NCBI RefSeq assembly: GCF_905147365.1
Contig: NC_056423.1
Location: 10,582,501-10,646,500 of the forward strand
Origin: Aricia agestis
Lineage: Eukaryota; Arthropoda; Insecta; Lepidoptera; Lycaenidae
Direction: 5' to 3'
Length of the DNA: 64,000 nt
This document shows positions 10,411 to 20,822 of this stretch, in pieces (position 1 is the stretch's first letter; each line of letters begins with the position of its first letter). The position numbers were made by a program, and so were the translations under genes. The notes beneath the pieces were generated by a model. That model saw nothing but the letters and a program-made list of their open reading frames with translations. It did no database searches and was not told the origin of the DNA.

Positions 10411-11445
10411 TCTTGTATATTCACAGGTTCGTGATGCATTGTCTTTTTATATGAATTAGGTTCCTACCAAAAACCTGTGGGTATGAGCTTGTGGCGATAC
10501 AACTAGAGCCACAATCCTACATCACGATAAAAGTGTTCTAAGCTAACCAATTTCAACGTATTCAAAGAAAAGTGTCCTTGTATATTACCTTAAAAAAACA
10601 ATACAATTAAAACTGTGAAAATTCTGTGCAAATTTTTGTAAATCGATTGCAACAAAAATATACCTTTTAAGAATTGGAAAAAGGATGTAAAGCACGGAAG
10701 CCGTATTACACAAGTAAGTTATGCTACTTACTATACTACTACTAATTAATTTCTAAAAGACAATGAAGACCTTTATTCTAGAAACCGAAAATGTCTATTG
10801 ACAATCATTGGGTCAACTGAAACGTAGGTCAAATCAAATGAAAATACTTTAAGCAACTCATCATCGATGAACAAGCCTTTTAGAAACAGGTACAGGTAAA
10901 ATAAAAGAAATATTATTTCCGAAATGCATAATCGATATTCGATTCTAAAGATTCCTACATTGCTGCCTAGCACTGAAGAAGTGTTATGCAGTCTATATGA
11001 GGAGACCATTAATACAATGAAGTCGTTATCCCATAAATCATCATTCTATTGTCGATATATTTTATTGCTCACACGGATTCAGAGACCACGGCCGAATTCA
11101 TTTCAATTGAACTCAAATAAGGTGATGATATACAGCTTAAGATATTTATTACTAAAGAGAACTTCTCGTCGTCGCGATTTCATAGCCCGTTGTATTAGAA
11201 ACGACGTAACTTAATATTATTCTGTTGAAAGCAAAAAAGTGTTTGCAACGGCTGTGTTCGGATTTGGATGTTTAATTGAGATGGATATTATTGACCGCAT
11301 ACAATGACAAAGGAAAAGCTAAGATCAATTAATTACATTTAAGTAAAATATGTATTGGAGTAATAAAATACACAGCGAACAACTTTTCATAATAATTAAT
11401 GTAAAGTGTATAGAATTCAATAAAGCTTTATTTATTTATTATTAT
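10411..11445. other. Intergenic stretch, nothing recognised
   Basis: AT-rich spacer with several open frames of 60-96 codons. None has a domain signature or splice structure, and the two largest overlap on opposite strands. Confidence 0.35.
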
Positions 11446-11881
11446 TGTTACGGACATAATTATAGTGCCATCAAGCGTCAAACCAGCGAAACTGATCAGA
11501 GGAACACAGACAACATAAATCCCCTACTCGATACTAGATGGCGTAAGTATTTTCTAGAAATATTCCACACTTGTTTACGCAAAGGGTTTGGATAGGAATG
11601 TTCTGGAATATTCTGAGATTCGATCCAGCCCAAATAAATAGTCGCAGGCAGACAGGCCGGTGATTCAGTTCGATACGAGCTATCATCAAGGCGACTTCGG
11701 AGTGAAAACAAGTGATCAAAAAGTGATTCTAGTGAACCTACACTTGGCTACGACCTAGGACAGTGAAAGTGCTCAGTGATTGGACCTAGTGCTTTGTGTG
11801 AACTAGTGTTAGTGTAAATAAAGTCTTCAAGAGAGTCAGCAGGTCTTTCTCTCCAAATCCTGCGAACCCTAGCACGTAACA
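11446..11881 (+). mobile_element. Gypsy-type LTR (copy 2), complete
   Basis: 436 bp bounded by the short inverted ends TGTTACG and CGTAACA. The likely core promoter is AAATAAATAG near 11632, a decayed form of the TATAAATAG in copy 1, and a polyadenylation signal AATAAA lies at 11817-11822. The U3 part shares ACTCGATACTAGATGGCGT with copy 1. Internal sequence follows immediately (ACTAGTGTCGGAAGTG), where a tRNA primer-binding site should be, but no canonical TGG start is seen. No second LTR lies downstream, so the element is truncated. Confidence 0.8.
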
Positions 11882-11907
11882 ACTAGTGTCGGAAGTGAGA
11901 TTTGGAG

Positions 11908-12423
11908 ATGCCATTGACTCCGGAGAGAGGACTTCAAGGCGAGTGTCAGGACAAGGGCACAACGAGCTGCGGAGGCCACACCCACTGGGGACCAAGCTCC
12001 ACCCACTGAGGGACAGGCCCCACCCACTGGCCCCGCCCACCAGGCTCCAGTCACTTCGGATGAAGCCACGCCCACTGGCTCCGCCCAAGGGCTACCCCCC
12101 ACTTTGGGCGTGGCCAAGCCCACAGGCTCCGCCCACCAGGCCACGCCCACTCTGGCCCCGCCCACCGGAGCCCGCCTGTTCAAGCCCCGACCACTGGCTC
12201 TACCCACCTTGACTCGCACGTAGCTTCTGCAGCACCTCAAATGGCTCTTCAATTGGAAAGCATAATTGAGTTAATTCAGGCTTTGCAAGAGGCCCAAGAC
12301 CGCAAGCTCGGCGCGTTGCAAGATTCACAAGACCGCAAGCTTGGGGCTTTGCAGGAGTCTCAAGAGCAACATAAGGACCTCCAAGAAAAAGCGCTATTGG
12401 CTATAAAGGATGTTGCTTTCTGA
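11908..12423 (+). pseudogene. Gag-like N-terminal remnant of the LTR element
   Basis: ATG GCATTGACTCC.. opposite the LTR end begins a frame that soon meets a stop, runs through a Pro/His-rich low-complexity block, and ends in a clean 60-codon segment (12241-12423). That segment contains two exact copies of QDRKLGALQ and reads as an amphipathic coiled-coil, as found in the first part of many gypsy Gag proteins. Protease, RT and integrase are absent. Confidence 0.45.
11965..12185. repeat. CCCGCCCAC/CCACGCCCAC minisatellite-like block
   Basis: About 15 near-repeats of a C-rich unit (CC.CGCCCAC.., GGC/GCTCCACCCACT) form a GC island within the gag-like region. The open frames of 100-127 codons on either strand here are compositional. 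Confidence 0.65.
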
Positions 12424-13279
12424 CACAGTAACAAATTTTATATTTTGTCACCTCGAACGCTTTTGTCTGCCCTGACGTATTATTTCTAAATTCCTGAGAA
12501 ACGTATTCGGTATTCGAGTCCTTATTCTGTCGGCAGCATCAAAGTTGATTGCTAATATTACGATTCACATTAGTTGCAACTGAAGTCAGGAATGACAAAC
12601 CTTCTATGAAGATACTGTATGTTACAAACCAGACTCCATACTTATTTATTGTTAAGAATACAGTACAAAGAGTTTTACTTAAGGCACTTAAAGTTATATT
12701 TTACACAGACTTCCTTCATCAGAGTAGAGGACCCAAGCATTGTCCCTATTTTAAAGCTTGGAAAACGCTTATCGTCGGGATATTGCTTATCGTCGCATTG
12801 CTTTATCTTGTACGCTCAAAGATAATGAAACAATTATGAATTAATTAATAATCGTCTTTAATGGTTTACAGAAACCAAAAGAAAATACACATTATAAAAT
12901 GAAAAATTGAGCATACGTTCCAAAAAATCCAAAAAAATGCTTACATTCCCAAACTGACTGGGTTATCACAGTTTATAATCCAAATTATAATGCAATAGAA
13001 TAAATATTACATCAAATCATAATGGGTCATTTTGACGCCCAAAATAATTATTAATACTACACCGTTGAGCTGTCGCCAGGATCCCATAATTGCTAAGTTA
13101 ATTTAATGTAAAATTAAATGTAAATAAACAAAAACTTAACCCGAAATAAAATTGTATCGATTTTGTATTTGTATAAGAACAGAAAGAGTCGTAAAAATTT
13201 CAACGAATTCTCGTATTATCACTATGTAGACGATTTTCATGAAATCATAATATTAATAGCAACATTGGAGACACAAGTT
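12424..13279. other. Intergenic stretch, nothing recognised
   Basis: AT-rich. The 96-codon frame at 12549-12839 ends in a hydrophobic segment (LIVGILLIVALLYLV) that looks like a membrane helix. It overlaps a second plus-strand frame and shows no homology I recognise, so I do not call it a gene. Confidence 0.3.
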
Positions 13280-13422
13280 TAAGGGGCTGTTTCCCTACTT
13301 CCTGATAAGTGCCGGACAGGCTATCCACAACAGAACTTGACAGATACAGTATGGAGTATCTGTCAGATAAGTTGTGGATAGCCTATCCGGCACTTATCAG
13401 GAAGTGGTGAAACAGGGCCTTT
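13280..13422. mobile_element. Palindromic MITE, family A, copy 2
   Basis: Bounded by AAGGGGCTGTTTC and GAAACAGGGCCTTT. The arms ACTTCCTGATAAGTGCCGGA and AGGCTATCCACAA pair with their complements. At 143 bp it is the most regular of the three copies, and its centre is ACAGATACAGTATGGAGTATCTGTC. Confidence 0.85.
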
Positions 13423-13842
13423 GTCTATCCCAAAGGTTACAAAACCCTGGTCCAAGATCCAAGTCTAGGTCAATATAATTGTATTTATGTGAACCAGTTA
13501 TGGATAACCGTGTAATGATGAAGAAAGTCAACGTGTGACAGACAAGGGATATTGTTTATTGGCGAATATGGTATGGTAGAAAATAAGTGGAAAGTTGTGA
13601 GGATGATAATAATGGACACAGAAATGTCTAACAAATCACAAGTAACGAAAGTAGTCTGTTAGCTATAATATTACATTAGATTCGTTACACACGTTATTTT
13701 CATTTGTGCCGCTATAAATGTTTCAGCAAAAAATGCATAAACAACTTACACTTTTGAATATGGTTGACTAGTTATATTTGTTGTCGACATTAATTAACAT
13801 ACAACTTCCAAGCAGACAGACATACTGAGGGGTCTTCAAAAA

Positions 13843-14013
13843 CTATTTGACCCGACCATACAGTTCCTTATACAGTCTTTGGAAAGCTCCATACATAGAA
13901 TTACTCGTGGATTGTGATTTATTTGTCTGTCCGTTTCGCTGAGGCTTAGCGGATTTGCGTACGCGTCGCCTTTGCAATTTATGCAGCCATAACACATGAT
14001 TGTAATAATCCCT
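13843..14013 (-). CDS. Possible terminal exon of an unrecognised gene
   Basis: On the minus strand a pyrimidine-rich tract CTCGTTTTCTCTATCCTTTC ends in AAG|AGG, a good acceptor at 14014/14013. It is followed by 56 open codons to TAG. The peptide begins RDYYNHVLWLHKLQRRR, has an RRRVRK basic cluster and ends SMYGAFQRLYKELYGRVK. Its composition is more protein-like than most frames nearby. I recognise no family and cannot find upstream exons, so a chance open frame remains likely. Confidence 0.25.
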   Translation of the reverse strand, partial: RDYYNHVLWLHKLQRRRVRKSAKPQRNGQTNKSQSTSNSMYGAFQRLYKELYGRVK

Positions 14014-14116
14014 CTTGAAAGGATAGAGAAAACGAGACAAAAATCAGTGAGTTGTTTATGAACTGGCGCTATTCATTGATTTAGTAGACAAAAAAAGAAA
14101 TAGCATTTTTCTAATA

Positions 14117-14312
14117 ATCCAAACATTAAAAATGCGAACGTGCATCTGCCTGTCTGTCTGTATGTCAGTCTATCTGTTTGTCTTTAATCTCTTCACTACT
14201 TGAGATACTTTGAGTCTTGGAAAGGCCATAAGATACTTTTTATCCCGAAAAAATCTACGGATACCGCGCGATAAGAAAACTTTGGCGCAACGGTGTTGCG
14301 GGCGTCGTCTAG
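14117..14312 (+). repeat. Helitron-like non-autonomous element, 3' part
   Basis: Begins AAAAATGCGAACGTGCATCTG with a TGTCTG run. It ends GCGCAACGGTGTTGCGGGCG, TCGTCTAG|T, keeping the terminal hairpin and CTAG end seen at 403. Confidence 0.6.
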
Positions 14313-15019
14313 TCAGCGATATAGTGAAGAAATTAACGGCTCTTACTTCTATTAAATCAATCGGCGCTATTCGTGTTAGGTTAAATGTTATTTCTAGTCA
14401 CTTTAGCGTTATGTAAGCTAGAACTTACCTGAAATAGTAAAAGGAACGTCGAGTATTTAGTGTAAAGCGAGGCAAGGTAGATGCTTGTCTTGTCTTATAT
14501 CAGCTACGTACCTGAAACAAAGTTGAAATGTAAAAAATTACGGTGTACTATGAAAAACTAATTATTCAATAAACCTTTTTGACTGGCGTCGCGTTAAATC
14601 AACACGATCAAACATGTACCACAAACCACAATAAAATACATTAAAAATTAAAACCTCCCAAAGGACGACAATCGGATAAAACCTGTCATAATATTGGTAA
14701 ATAGATCCTCGGGAGTCCATTGTATACATAATAGCCATTGTCGCTGTTTTTTGGTGGGCCGACGTGGTGGGGACGAGGGGACAGGAATGTCAACGCTGAT
14801 TTACTAATTCAATTTTAGTTTAGAGTTAACGATACGATTTGTCTGATACCTCTAATACTCCAATCTACTAATTCCCTTTCAATTAAGGATTTACGAAACG
14901 TTCAATAGTCTCCACTCTCCGTCATCAATGATAATTTGATAAGTACATATTTTGCAACGCTTTCCGACATTGTAACCTACTCGTCATTAACATTCGGACA
15001 ATGTTTCTTAAAACGTCCA
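14313..15019. other. Intergenic stretch, nothing recognised
   Basis: AT-rich, with a G-rich patch near 14755-14785 (GGTGGGCCGACGTGGTGGGG). No gene or TE terminus recognised. Confidence 0.35.
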
Positions 15020-15212
15020 TACTAATAACTAACATTTTAAAATATGCTAAAGTGCGTCTGCCTATATATGTTAGCTCCGTAGTTTAGCCGCTGAAACGAT
15101 TTCGATATACAGTATGAAAATAAAAAATGTTATGTCATATCCATGGAAAGGATATCTATCTATAAGTAGTTTTTTATCGTGAAAACATTCGCGACTCCGG
15201 CGCGATAAAATA
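15020..15212 (+). repeat. Diverged Helitron-like repeat
   Basis: Has the AAATATGCTAAAGTGCGTCTG start, a decayed GTTTAGCCGCTGAAACGATT block and a CGACTCCGGCGCGATAAA block matching the others, but the terminal hairpin and CTAG are lost. Confidence 0.45.
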
Positions 15213-15949
15213 AGTATAATGGTTTTTTTTTTTAATAATAATTCTTGTTCCCCCTTACATAATAAGGGACAATTATTCGCGTTATTTTTCCTTATTACAC
15301 TCTTTCATGATTATTTTTGGATATACTCGTATTTTACAACTTCTTTTTTACCTTACACACTTTTACATTTAAACATATTACATATAGTTACATATAAACA
15401 TATAGTTACATTTCTTATTACTTTTCCAACTAAGCGTCACTTTATTTTACACTATTACATTTTGTTACATTTTGTTATATTAAATATAATGGTTTACACT
15501 TAAAACGTTGAACCGAATTTACCTAAAAACAACAATAAATAAATAAATACTTAAATAAATAAATAAATTAGTCCGGTTCATCGAATTCCTACTGTATTAA
15601 GATTAATTCAACAGGGTTAGGTGAAAAATGATAAAGAATAATTCAAAGAAATATAAGGATACGATATGTCGTTAGGTGTAAATGTTAAATAACGGAATCA
15701 AAGCTTTGTTAAACCTAACACAAATCGTTGGTGTTTTTGCCGCAACTGCTGACCAGAATCTGAATCTAAAGTATACCAGACCTTAAATAAATATAAGTAT
15801 CACGTAAGTAGAGGCTTGATATTAGGCGTAGCAAACCTGAGCTTATCAATTATGTAGGTACGTACAAACAAACTACAAAGTGAGAACCAAGTCTTATTAC
15901 AGGACTTAGATTAATAGAGTCATAACATGATTCATTTTTTAAAAATCGC
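15213..15949. other. Intergenic stretch, low-complexity in part
   Basis: T-rich sequence at 15220-15500 has repeats of TTACATTT/TTACATATA. An AAATAAATAAATA run sits near 15530-15570. The 94-codon Phe/Leu/Ile-rich frame here is a product of that composition. Confidence 0.4.
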
Positions 15950-16074
15950 AAAATGGTCACTCTTCTTGCAATTCATGTCTAGTAATTTGTACTAATTTGA
16001 CATTCGTCAGTTTGACAGTTTTGACAATTCATTTGCTGAATTGATTGAGAGGAATTGCTAAATGTGACCATTTT
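15950..16074. mobile_element. Short MITE, family E, copy 1
   Basis: 125 bp with 11-bp perfect inverted ends AAAATGGTCAC (15950-15960) and GTGACCATTTT (16064-16074). The interior shares CAATTCATTTGCTGAATTGA with the copy at 33107-33226. Confidence 0.75.
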
Positions 16075-16189
16075 AGCCCCGCTTTTTGTGTTTTAAGGTA
16101 TTATAGTAAATACGGTTGACTTGATTTGCGTATTGTCACAAACAGTACAATTATGGCCGGTTTACACGTTTTCAGTTGATAAGTAGTCA

Positions 16190-16356
16190 ACTAAAGGACA
16201 ATGCCCAAAAAAACCCATAGTCGATTAAAATAATTTATGTACAGTAAAGTAGAGCATAAATAGTAGATTGAAAATATGCAATTCATTTTTTTCTAAACCA
16301 TAACCGAAACCGATAATTTGAAAAAATAAATTTGAGATACACATTACACAGTGTGG
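16190..16356. repeat. Dispersed repeat B, left half, interrupted by mariner
   Basis: The left part of the repeat whose intact form is at 8196-8372. It resumes after the mariner at 17679 (TCTACTTCGAATCAACTAGTT) and fades by about 17715. Confidence 0.75.
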
Positions 16357-16358
16357 TA

Positions 16359-17676
16359 CGAGGGCTGCTATTTATGTATCCGGAACTGGCCACTTACAAG
16401 AACAATATTTAAAAAGTAATTACAACATTTGAAAATAGAACTCTTTGGTTGAAGAATAGTCACATGACAGTCACATGAAATTTTGTTTCATGTGACTGTC
16501 AATTATTTTTCCATTGTGGCGTCATTTTGAAAATTGCGTGTCTTCATTTGCCATGGATTTAACGCGTGAACATTTTCGTACAATGATTTACTACGATTTT
16601 CGGCGTGGGCTAAATCAACAACAGTGCTTTATTCAACTCACCGCAACTTTTGGAGATGAAGCACCATCAAAAACCACTGTTTATCACTGGTACAGTGAGT
16701 TTAATCGTGGGCGGTCTATGCTCACGGATGAAAATAAAGAAGGTCGCCCAAAAACAGCTGTTGTCCCACAAAATATAGATGCTGTGCGGGAACTAATAAT
16801 GCGTGATCGTCATGTTACATATCGCGAGATAGAGGCGTCCTTAGGCATAAGTATGACGAGCATATATAAGATATTACACGAACATTTGGCTGTAAAAAAA
16901 ATATGTTCGCGTTGGATTCCGCACAACTTGACAATCGATCAAAAACGGGCTCGTGTCGATTGGTGCAAAAAAATGATAAAAAAATACAACCGTGGTACGT
17001 CAAAAGCCGTTTATAATATCTACACAGGTGATGAATCTTGGATCTATGCATATGACTCCGAAACTAAACAACAGTCAACGGTGTGGGTGTTCCAAGATGA
17101 GCCGAAACCAACAAAAGTTACTCGTGCAAAAAGTACTTTGAAGCAAATGGTCGCCTGTTTTTTTGGAATTAATGGACATGTGGCTACAGTGCCATTAGAG
17201 AATCGTAAAACGGTTAATTCTGAATGGTATACGACCATTTGTTTACCAGAAGTCTTTGAAGAAATAAGAAAGGACAACCGACAACGCAGAATCATATTAC
17301 ATCACGACAATGCTAGCTGTCACACCTCAGCTGAAACAACTCAGTTTTTGGAGGGTCAAAAGATCGAATTGACTGGTCATCTTCATCAGCCGTACAGCCC
17401 TGATTTGGCACCTAACGATTTCTTTTTATTTCCATACGCGAAGAACAAATTACGTGGTCTACGTTTTTCGAGCCGCGAAGAGGCTGTTGATGCGTTCAAA
17501 ATGCACGTTTTGGAGATACCTCAATCAGAATGGAAAAAGTGCTATGAAAATTGGTTCCAGCGTATGCAAAAGTGTGTCGATCATCGCGGCGAATATTTTG
17601 AAAAGCAATAAAACCATATTAAATGATATATGTTTGTTTCTTTTTTTAATTCCGGATACATAAATAGCAGCCCTCG
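16359..17676 (+). mobile_element. Mariner transposon, apparently complete
   Basis: 1318 bp bounded by inverted repeats of about 27 bp that start CGAGGGCTGCTATTTATGTA and end with its complement. The dinucleotide TA is duplicated at 16357-16358 and 17677-17678, as expected for Tc1/mariner. Size, ends and transposase all fit a full-length element. The target was repeat B, and the uninterrupted relative at 8337-8338 shows the pre-insertion site. Confidence 0.93.
16514..17611 (+). CDS. Mariner transposase, intact
   Basis: The 365-codon uninterrupted frame encodes the DDE/D enzyme that cuts the element out and reinserts it at TA. The N-terminal helix-turn-helix is at residues 15-135 (RTMIYYDFRRGLNQQQ, PSKTTVYHWYSEFNRGRS, then the WIPHNLT linker). 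The catalytic part has TGDESW (D173), HHDNASCH (D265) and YSPDLAPNDFF (D302). Met14 is an equally plausible start, giving the MDLTREHFR beginning typical of the cecropia/irritans group. Spacing between the last two Asp is 36 residues, not the usual 34, because GHLHQPY carries two extra residues. Absence of any stop or frameshift in a 365-codon frame suggests recent insertion. Activity is not shown. Confidence 0.95.
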   Translation: MWRHFENCVSSFAMDLTREHFRTMIYYDFRRGLNQQQCFIQLTATFGDEAPSKTTVYHWYSEFNRGRSMLTDENKEGRPKTAVVPQNIDAVRELIMRDRHVTYREIEASLGISMTSIYKILHEHLAVKKICSRWIPHNLTIDQKRARVDWCKKMIKKYNRGTSKAVYNIYTGDESWIYAYDSETKQQSTVWVFQDEPKPTKVTRAKSTLKQMVACFFGINGHVATVPLENRKTVNSEWYTTICLPEVFEEIRKDNRQRRIILHHDNASCHTSAETTQFLEGQKIELTGHLHQPYSPDLAPNDFFLFPYAKNKLRGLRFSSREEAVDAFKMHVLEIPQSEWKKCYENWFQRMQKCVDHRGEYFEKQ

Positions 17677-17772
17677 TATCTACTTCGAATCAACTAGTTA
17701 TTTCCTTTGTTTTTGTGATCTTTCTCGTGAAAGCGACGTTGATAGACAATAATGTACAATTAAATAGGAAAA

Positions 17773-18216
17773 AAATCGGCCAAGTGCGAGTCGGACTCGC
17801 GCACGAATGGTTCCGTACCGTAATAGAGTGAAAGTAGGGAAAATTTGTTTTTTGTGTGGGAGCCCCCTTTAATTATTTATTTTATTTTAATTTTGCGATT
17901 AAATATTAAACTACACACATAATTGAGGATTTCGTAAAAAAATCATGTGCCTACATAATATAGCCATTATATTATGTAGATTAGGAGTCAAAAAGGGCAA
18001 AAATCACGTTTGTTGTATGGGAGCCACCCTTAAATCTTAATTTTATTTAGTTTTTAGTATCTGCTGTTACAGCGGCATCAGATATACACAATCTGTGAAG
18101 ATTTCAGAAGTCTAGCTATAGCGGTTCTTGAGTAAGAGCCTGGAGACAGACAGACAGACATCGAAGTCTCAGTAATAGTGTCCCGTTTTTACCCTTTGAG
18201 TACGGAACCCTAAAAA
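17773..18216 (+). repeat. Dispersed TE tail (GGCCAAGTGCGAGTCGGACT family)
   Basis: Starts ATCGGCCAAGTGCGAGTCGG and contains GGTTCCGTACC. It carries GGGAGCC twice (17868, 18020) and a (GACA)n run, and ends GAGTACGGAACCCTAAAAA. The two GGTTCCGTAC/GTACGGAACC segments form loose inverted ends. An opposite-strand fragment is at 21390-21450. The sequence is of the kind repeated widely in moths and butterflies; I cannot say whether it is a non-LTR tail or a MITE. Confidence 0.55.
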
Positions 18217-18284
18217 AGTATGTCAAATAATTATATTTAGTTTATTCTTAAAATAAATTAATATTTTAAGAATAACCTAAATCA

Positions 18285-18650
18285 CAAGTGGCTTCACTCT
18301 ACATCCTCTATCGATATCGGTTGTATCACGGGGAGTGCTCTGAGGAATTGTTCGGAATCATACCTCCTGCAACTTTTCGCCATCGTTCCACGCGAAAAAT
18401 ATACCATCCTCATCACTTTGATGAGTGGCAGTCTTCCACCGTGCGTTTTTTGCGTAACTTTTTGCTGCGCACTGTAAAACTCTGAAATAAACTGTCACTA
18501 TATTGTCAATACGACCTGCAAACCTTCAAAGGTCGGCAACGTACTTGCAGCTCTTCTAATGTTGCGAGTGTCCATAGGCGACAGTATAGTTCCTTTCCAA
18601 CAGGTGAACCGTTTGCTCGTTTGCCCCCTTATTTTATAAAAAAAACGATC
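18285..18650 (+). pseudogene. Jockey/CR1-like reverse transcriptase, C-terminal end plus 3' tail
   Basis: Residues ASLYILYRYRLYHGECSEEL, then FRHRSTRK, HPHHFDEWQSSTVRF and RNFLLRTVKL match the C-terminal end of ORF2 proteins of insect jockey-like elements (YHGECS-ELF, T.RF.RNFLPRT..LWN). A TGA at 18482-18484 stands where the conserved Trp of LWN is expected, and a diverged GRQRTCSSSNVAS tail follows. The element is 5'-truncated as usual for non-LTR copies. Confidence 0.7.
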
Positions 18651-19300
18651 ATATAACCGATATTGTGTACTTAATAATGCTAAAAAACAGTACTTAATGT
18701 ATACAGATTATTTTCTATACCAAACTAACATTCTATACTGTCAGATATAAAAGTGATAAATATTTAAACAATAAATTCATAAATACATAATTGCAACACT
18801 GTACATCTGTATTAAAAATGTTTTTATTACGTACTAATCGCCACACTATCGTTTGTAACATCGCGTCGTCCTGAAAATCATATAGATTCCTATTAGGAAA
18901 GTCAATTAGTTACGATCGTTTTTAAAGTACTCGGTGATTGTTTAATCCAAAAAGGACATTGTATTTGGGATACAGTATAAGTAGTCTACTATGTCACATA
19001 TAAATGGTTTCAATCGATTACGCGTTTTTGGTCCATACATTTTTGGGCATTCGCCTTTCAACTTAATTTGAAGTACCTGCCCAAATGTGTCAAGTGACAA
19101 GTCCCCCTGCCAACTTGACAGAAAATAGACCAAATTCTAATTATCTTGTTTAGTACGTAACTAAATTTGAACTTGCTACTAAATTTTGTGTTTACAAGCA
19201 ATTAATGACTTAAAATTAAGTTGAAAATTAGTTAGCTATTTATCAACTTAATAACCAGCCATTAGTCAAGTCACTTTTACAAGCAATTGTTAGACCTGGG
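18651..19300. other. Intergenic stretch, nothing recognised
   Basis: AT-rich spacer with no motif, inverted repeat or TE end recognised. Confidence 0.35.
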
Positions 19301-19452
19301 GCCTTACTCCCGAAACTGATATCGATTTCGATTTTCGATTTCAACGGTTTTTGACATTTTAGACATCTAAAATAGCGCTATTTTAGATGTCTAAAGTGTC
19401 AAAAACCGTTGAAATCGAAAATTGAAATCGATATCAGTTTCGGGAGTAAGGC
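19301..19452. mobile_element. Nearly perfect palindromic MITE, family F
   Basis: 152 bp in two arms of 76 bp: GCCTTACTCCCGAAACTGAT at one end and ATCAGTTTCGGGAGTAAGGC at the other, meeting at ATAGCGCTAT. Only a few mismatches separate the arms, so the RNA would form one long hairpin. Confidence 0.85.
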
Positions 19453-19789
19453 ACCTGGATTTCAAACCCTGTTACGAGTTAAGACTATTAGTTTTTTTTC
19501 ATATTTTTTACTATCACCAGAGAAAAGCTTTGTCCTAGTTATTACCTATTAATAGCATCACACACAAAAATACGATTGTTGTTGTAAAGAGTATCTGCAA
19601 GATCGATGGCGATTTAGTTTGACAGTCCTAAACGGATCCCCTGCGCAGTCAAAACGCACCAATATACGTCAGCTTATGTGATTATGACAGCACAATGGGA
19701 GAGCAGGGACGGGACAGATTGTATCGATACTTTGTGTAAATTAGCTTTTTCTCGTTAACCATAATAATAAAGTTAATTTCTATAAGTAC

Positions 19790-19973
19790 TTATATTATAA
19801 ATGTGAAAAAGTGTCTGACTGTTACCTCTTCAAGGTTAAACCACTTAACCGATTTTAATGAAACTTGACAGTCCCGGGATAAACATAGGATACTTTTACG
19901 GTGTGAACAGTTTGTTTATTGCGTGTGAACGCAATGAACAATTTCTTCGCAACGCAGTTCTGCCATTCACTAG
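19790..19973 (+). repeat. Helitron-like non-autonomous element, diverged
   Basis: Contains ATTATAAATGTGAAAAAGTG, GACTGTTACCTCTTCAAG, CAGTCCCGGGATAAACATAG and ends CGCAACGCAGTTCTGCCATTCACTAG|T. The CTAG(T) end is kept. Confidence 0.55.
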
Positions 19974-20658
19974 TTTATAATAATTTCTTATACAATATTA
20001 ATATTGCCATAAAAGGAATAAATACCCAACGCTTAAGTTAATTTCCTCCGATTTTAATTCACTTTACAACTCCTAAAAAGGCAAACATTTTATTATTGTT
20101 ATTATTTACGATGAAAATCCATTTTGAAAGATTTGAAATTTTTGTTTACTAACACAATAACCCAAACAAGAATTAAATAAAAAAATAAAGAATACGAGCA
20201 CACCCCTAGTTCATGACATCGATAATAATTATTGGTTAACAGTCAACTATATAAATTCTCGTGTAAACGTCACATCTAGTTTAACACAATATTTACAAAA
20301 ATTCCAGTCGATCCATCAAAACTGTCAACCATGATGGAGGACTGCACAGGCGCATCTGCCAAATTTGGCGTCCGAACACATGTTCGATAATTAAAAATAT
20401 CGATATCTGTACATCACTTTAACACAATTAACGTCATGTTTGACAATCGGTGTGGGGTAAGTAAGGAATGCAACCTTTTGTCTGTTTATTGCTCATTTTA
20501 TGCATTTTTATGATATTAATAACTAGCTTTTGGCCGCGGCATCGCGTTAAGAAGTATTATTTTTATTAGGTATGAAAGTCTCAGCCCGATCGCTTTAAAA
20601 ATTGACAAAGTTTAATACAAACTTTTTATCCCCTTGGTTTTTGATCAATGATCCTTTC
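19974..20658. other. Intergenic stretch with one Helitron-like scar
   Basis: Near 20523-20640, AACTAGCTTTTGGCCGCGGC, TCGCG and CCCGATCGCTTTAAAAATTG resemble a minus-strand Helitron-like terminus. The rest is unannotated AT-rich DNA. Confidence 0.35.
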
Positions 20659-20822
20659 TTACGGTCGTTCCCAATATTTGATCTATCTCTGGTTTTGCCC
20701 TACTAGAGATAGGAATAGCTTACATTAGACATTAGAGACATATATTTTATGTCAATTCTATGTTAGCTGCGATCGGTTGTATGTCAAACCAGAGATAGAT
20801 TGAATATTGGGAACGGCCGTTA
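20659..20822. mobile_element. MITE, family G
   Basis: 164 bp with inverted ends of about 35 bp: TTACGGTCGTTCCCAATATT, TGATCTATCTCTGGTTT and the complement at the right (AAACCAGAGATAGAT, GGGAACGGCCGTTA). Only one copy in the window. Confidence 0.75.

Noticed and set aside
11786..12252. 100-127 codon frames rich in Pro, Gly, Trp or Ala on both strands
   Set aside because: They come from the CCACGCCCAC minisatellite-like block. All overlap one another and none has domains.
12549..12839. Small membrane protein
   Set aside because: Only a terminal hydrophobic run supports it. A second plus-strand frame overlaps it and there is no start context, splice site or homologue that I recognise.
18288..18485. 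Independent 65-aa gene
   Set aside because: The sequence is the C-terminal end of a non-LTR reverse transcriptase stopped by a TGA at the conserved Trp.
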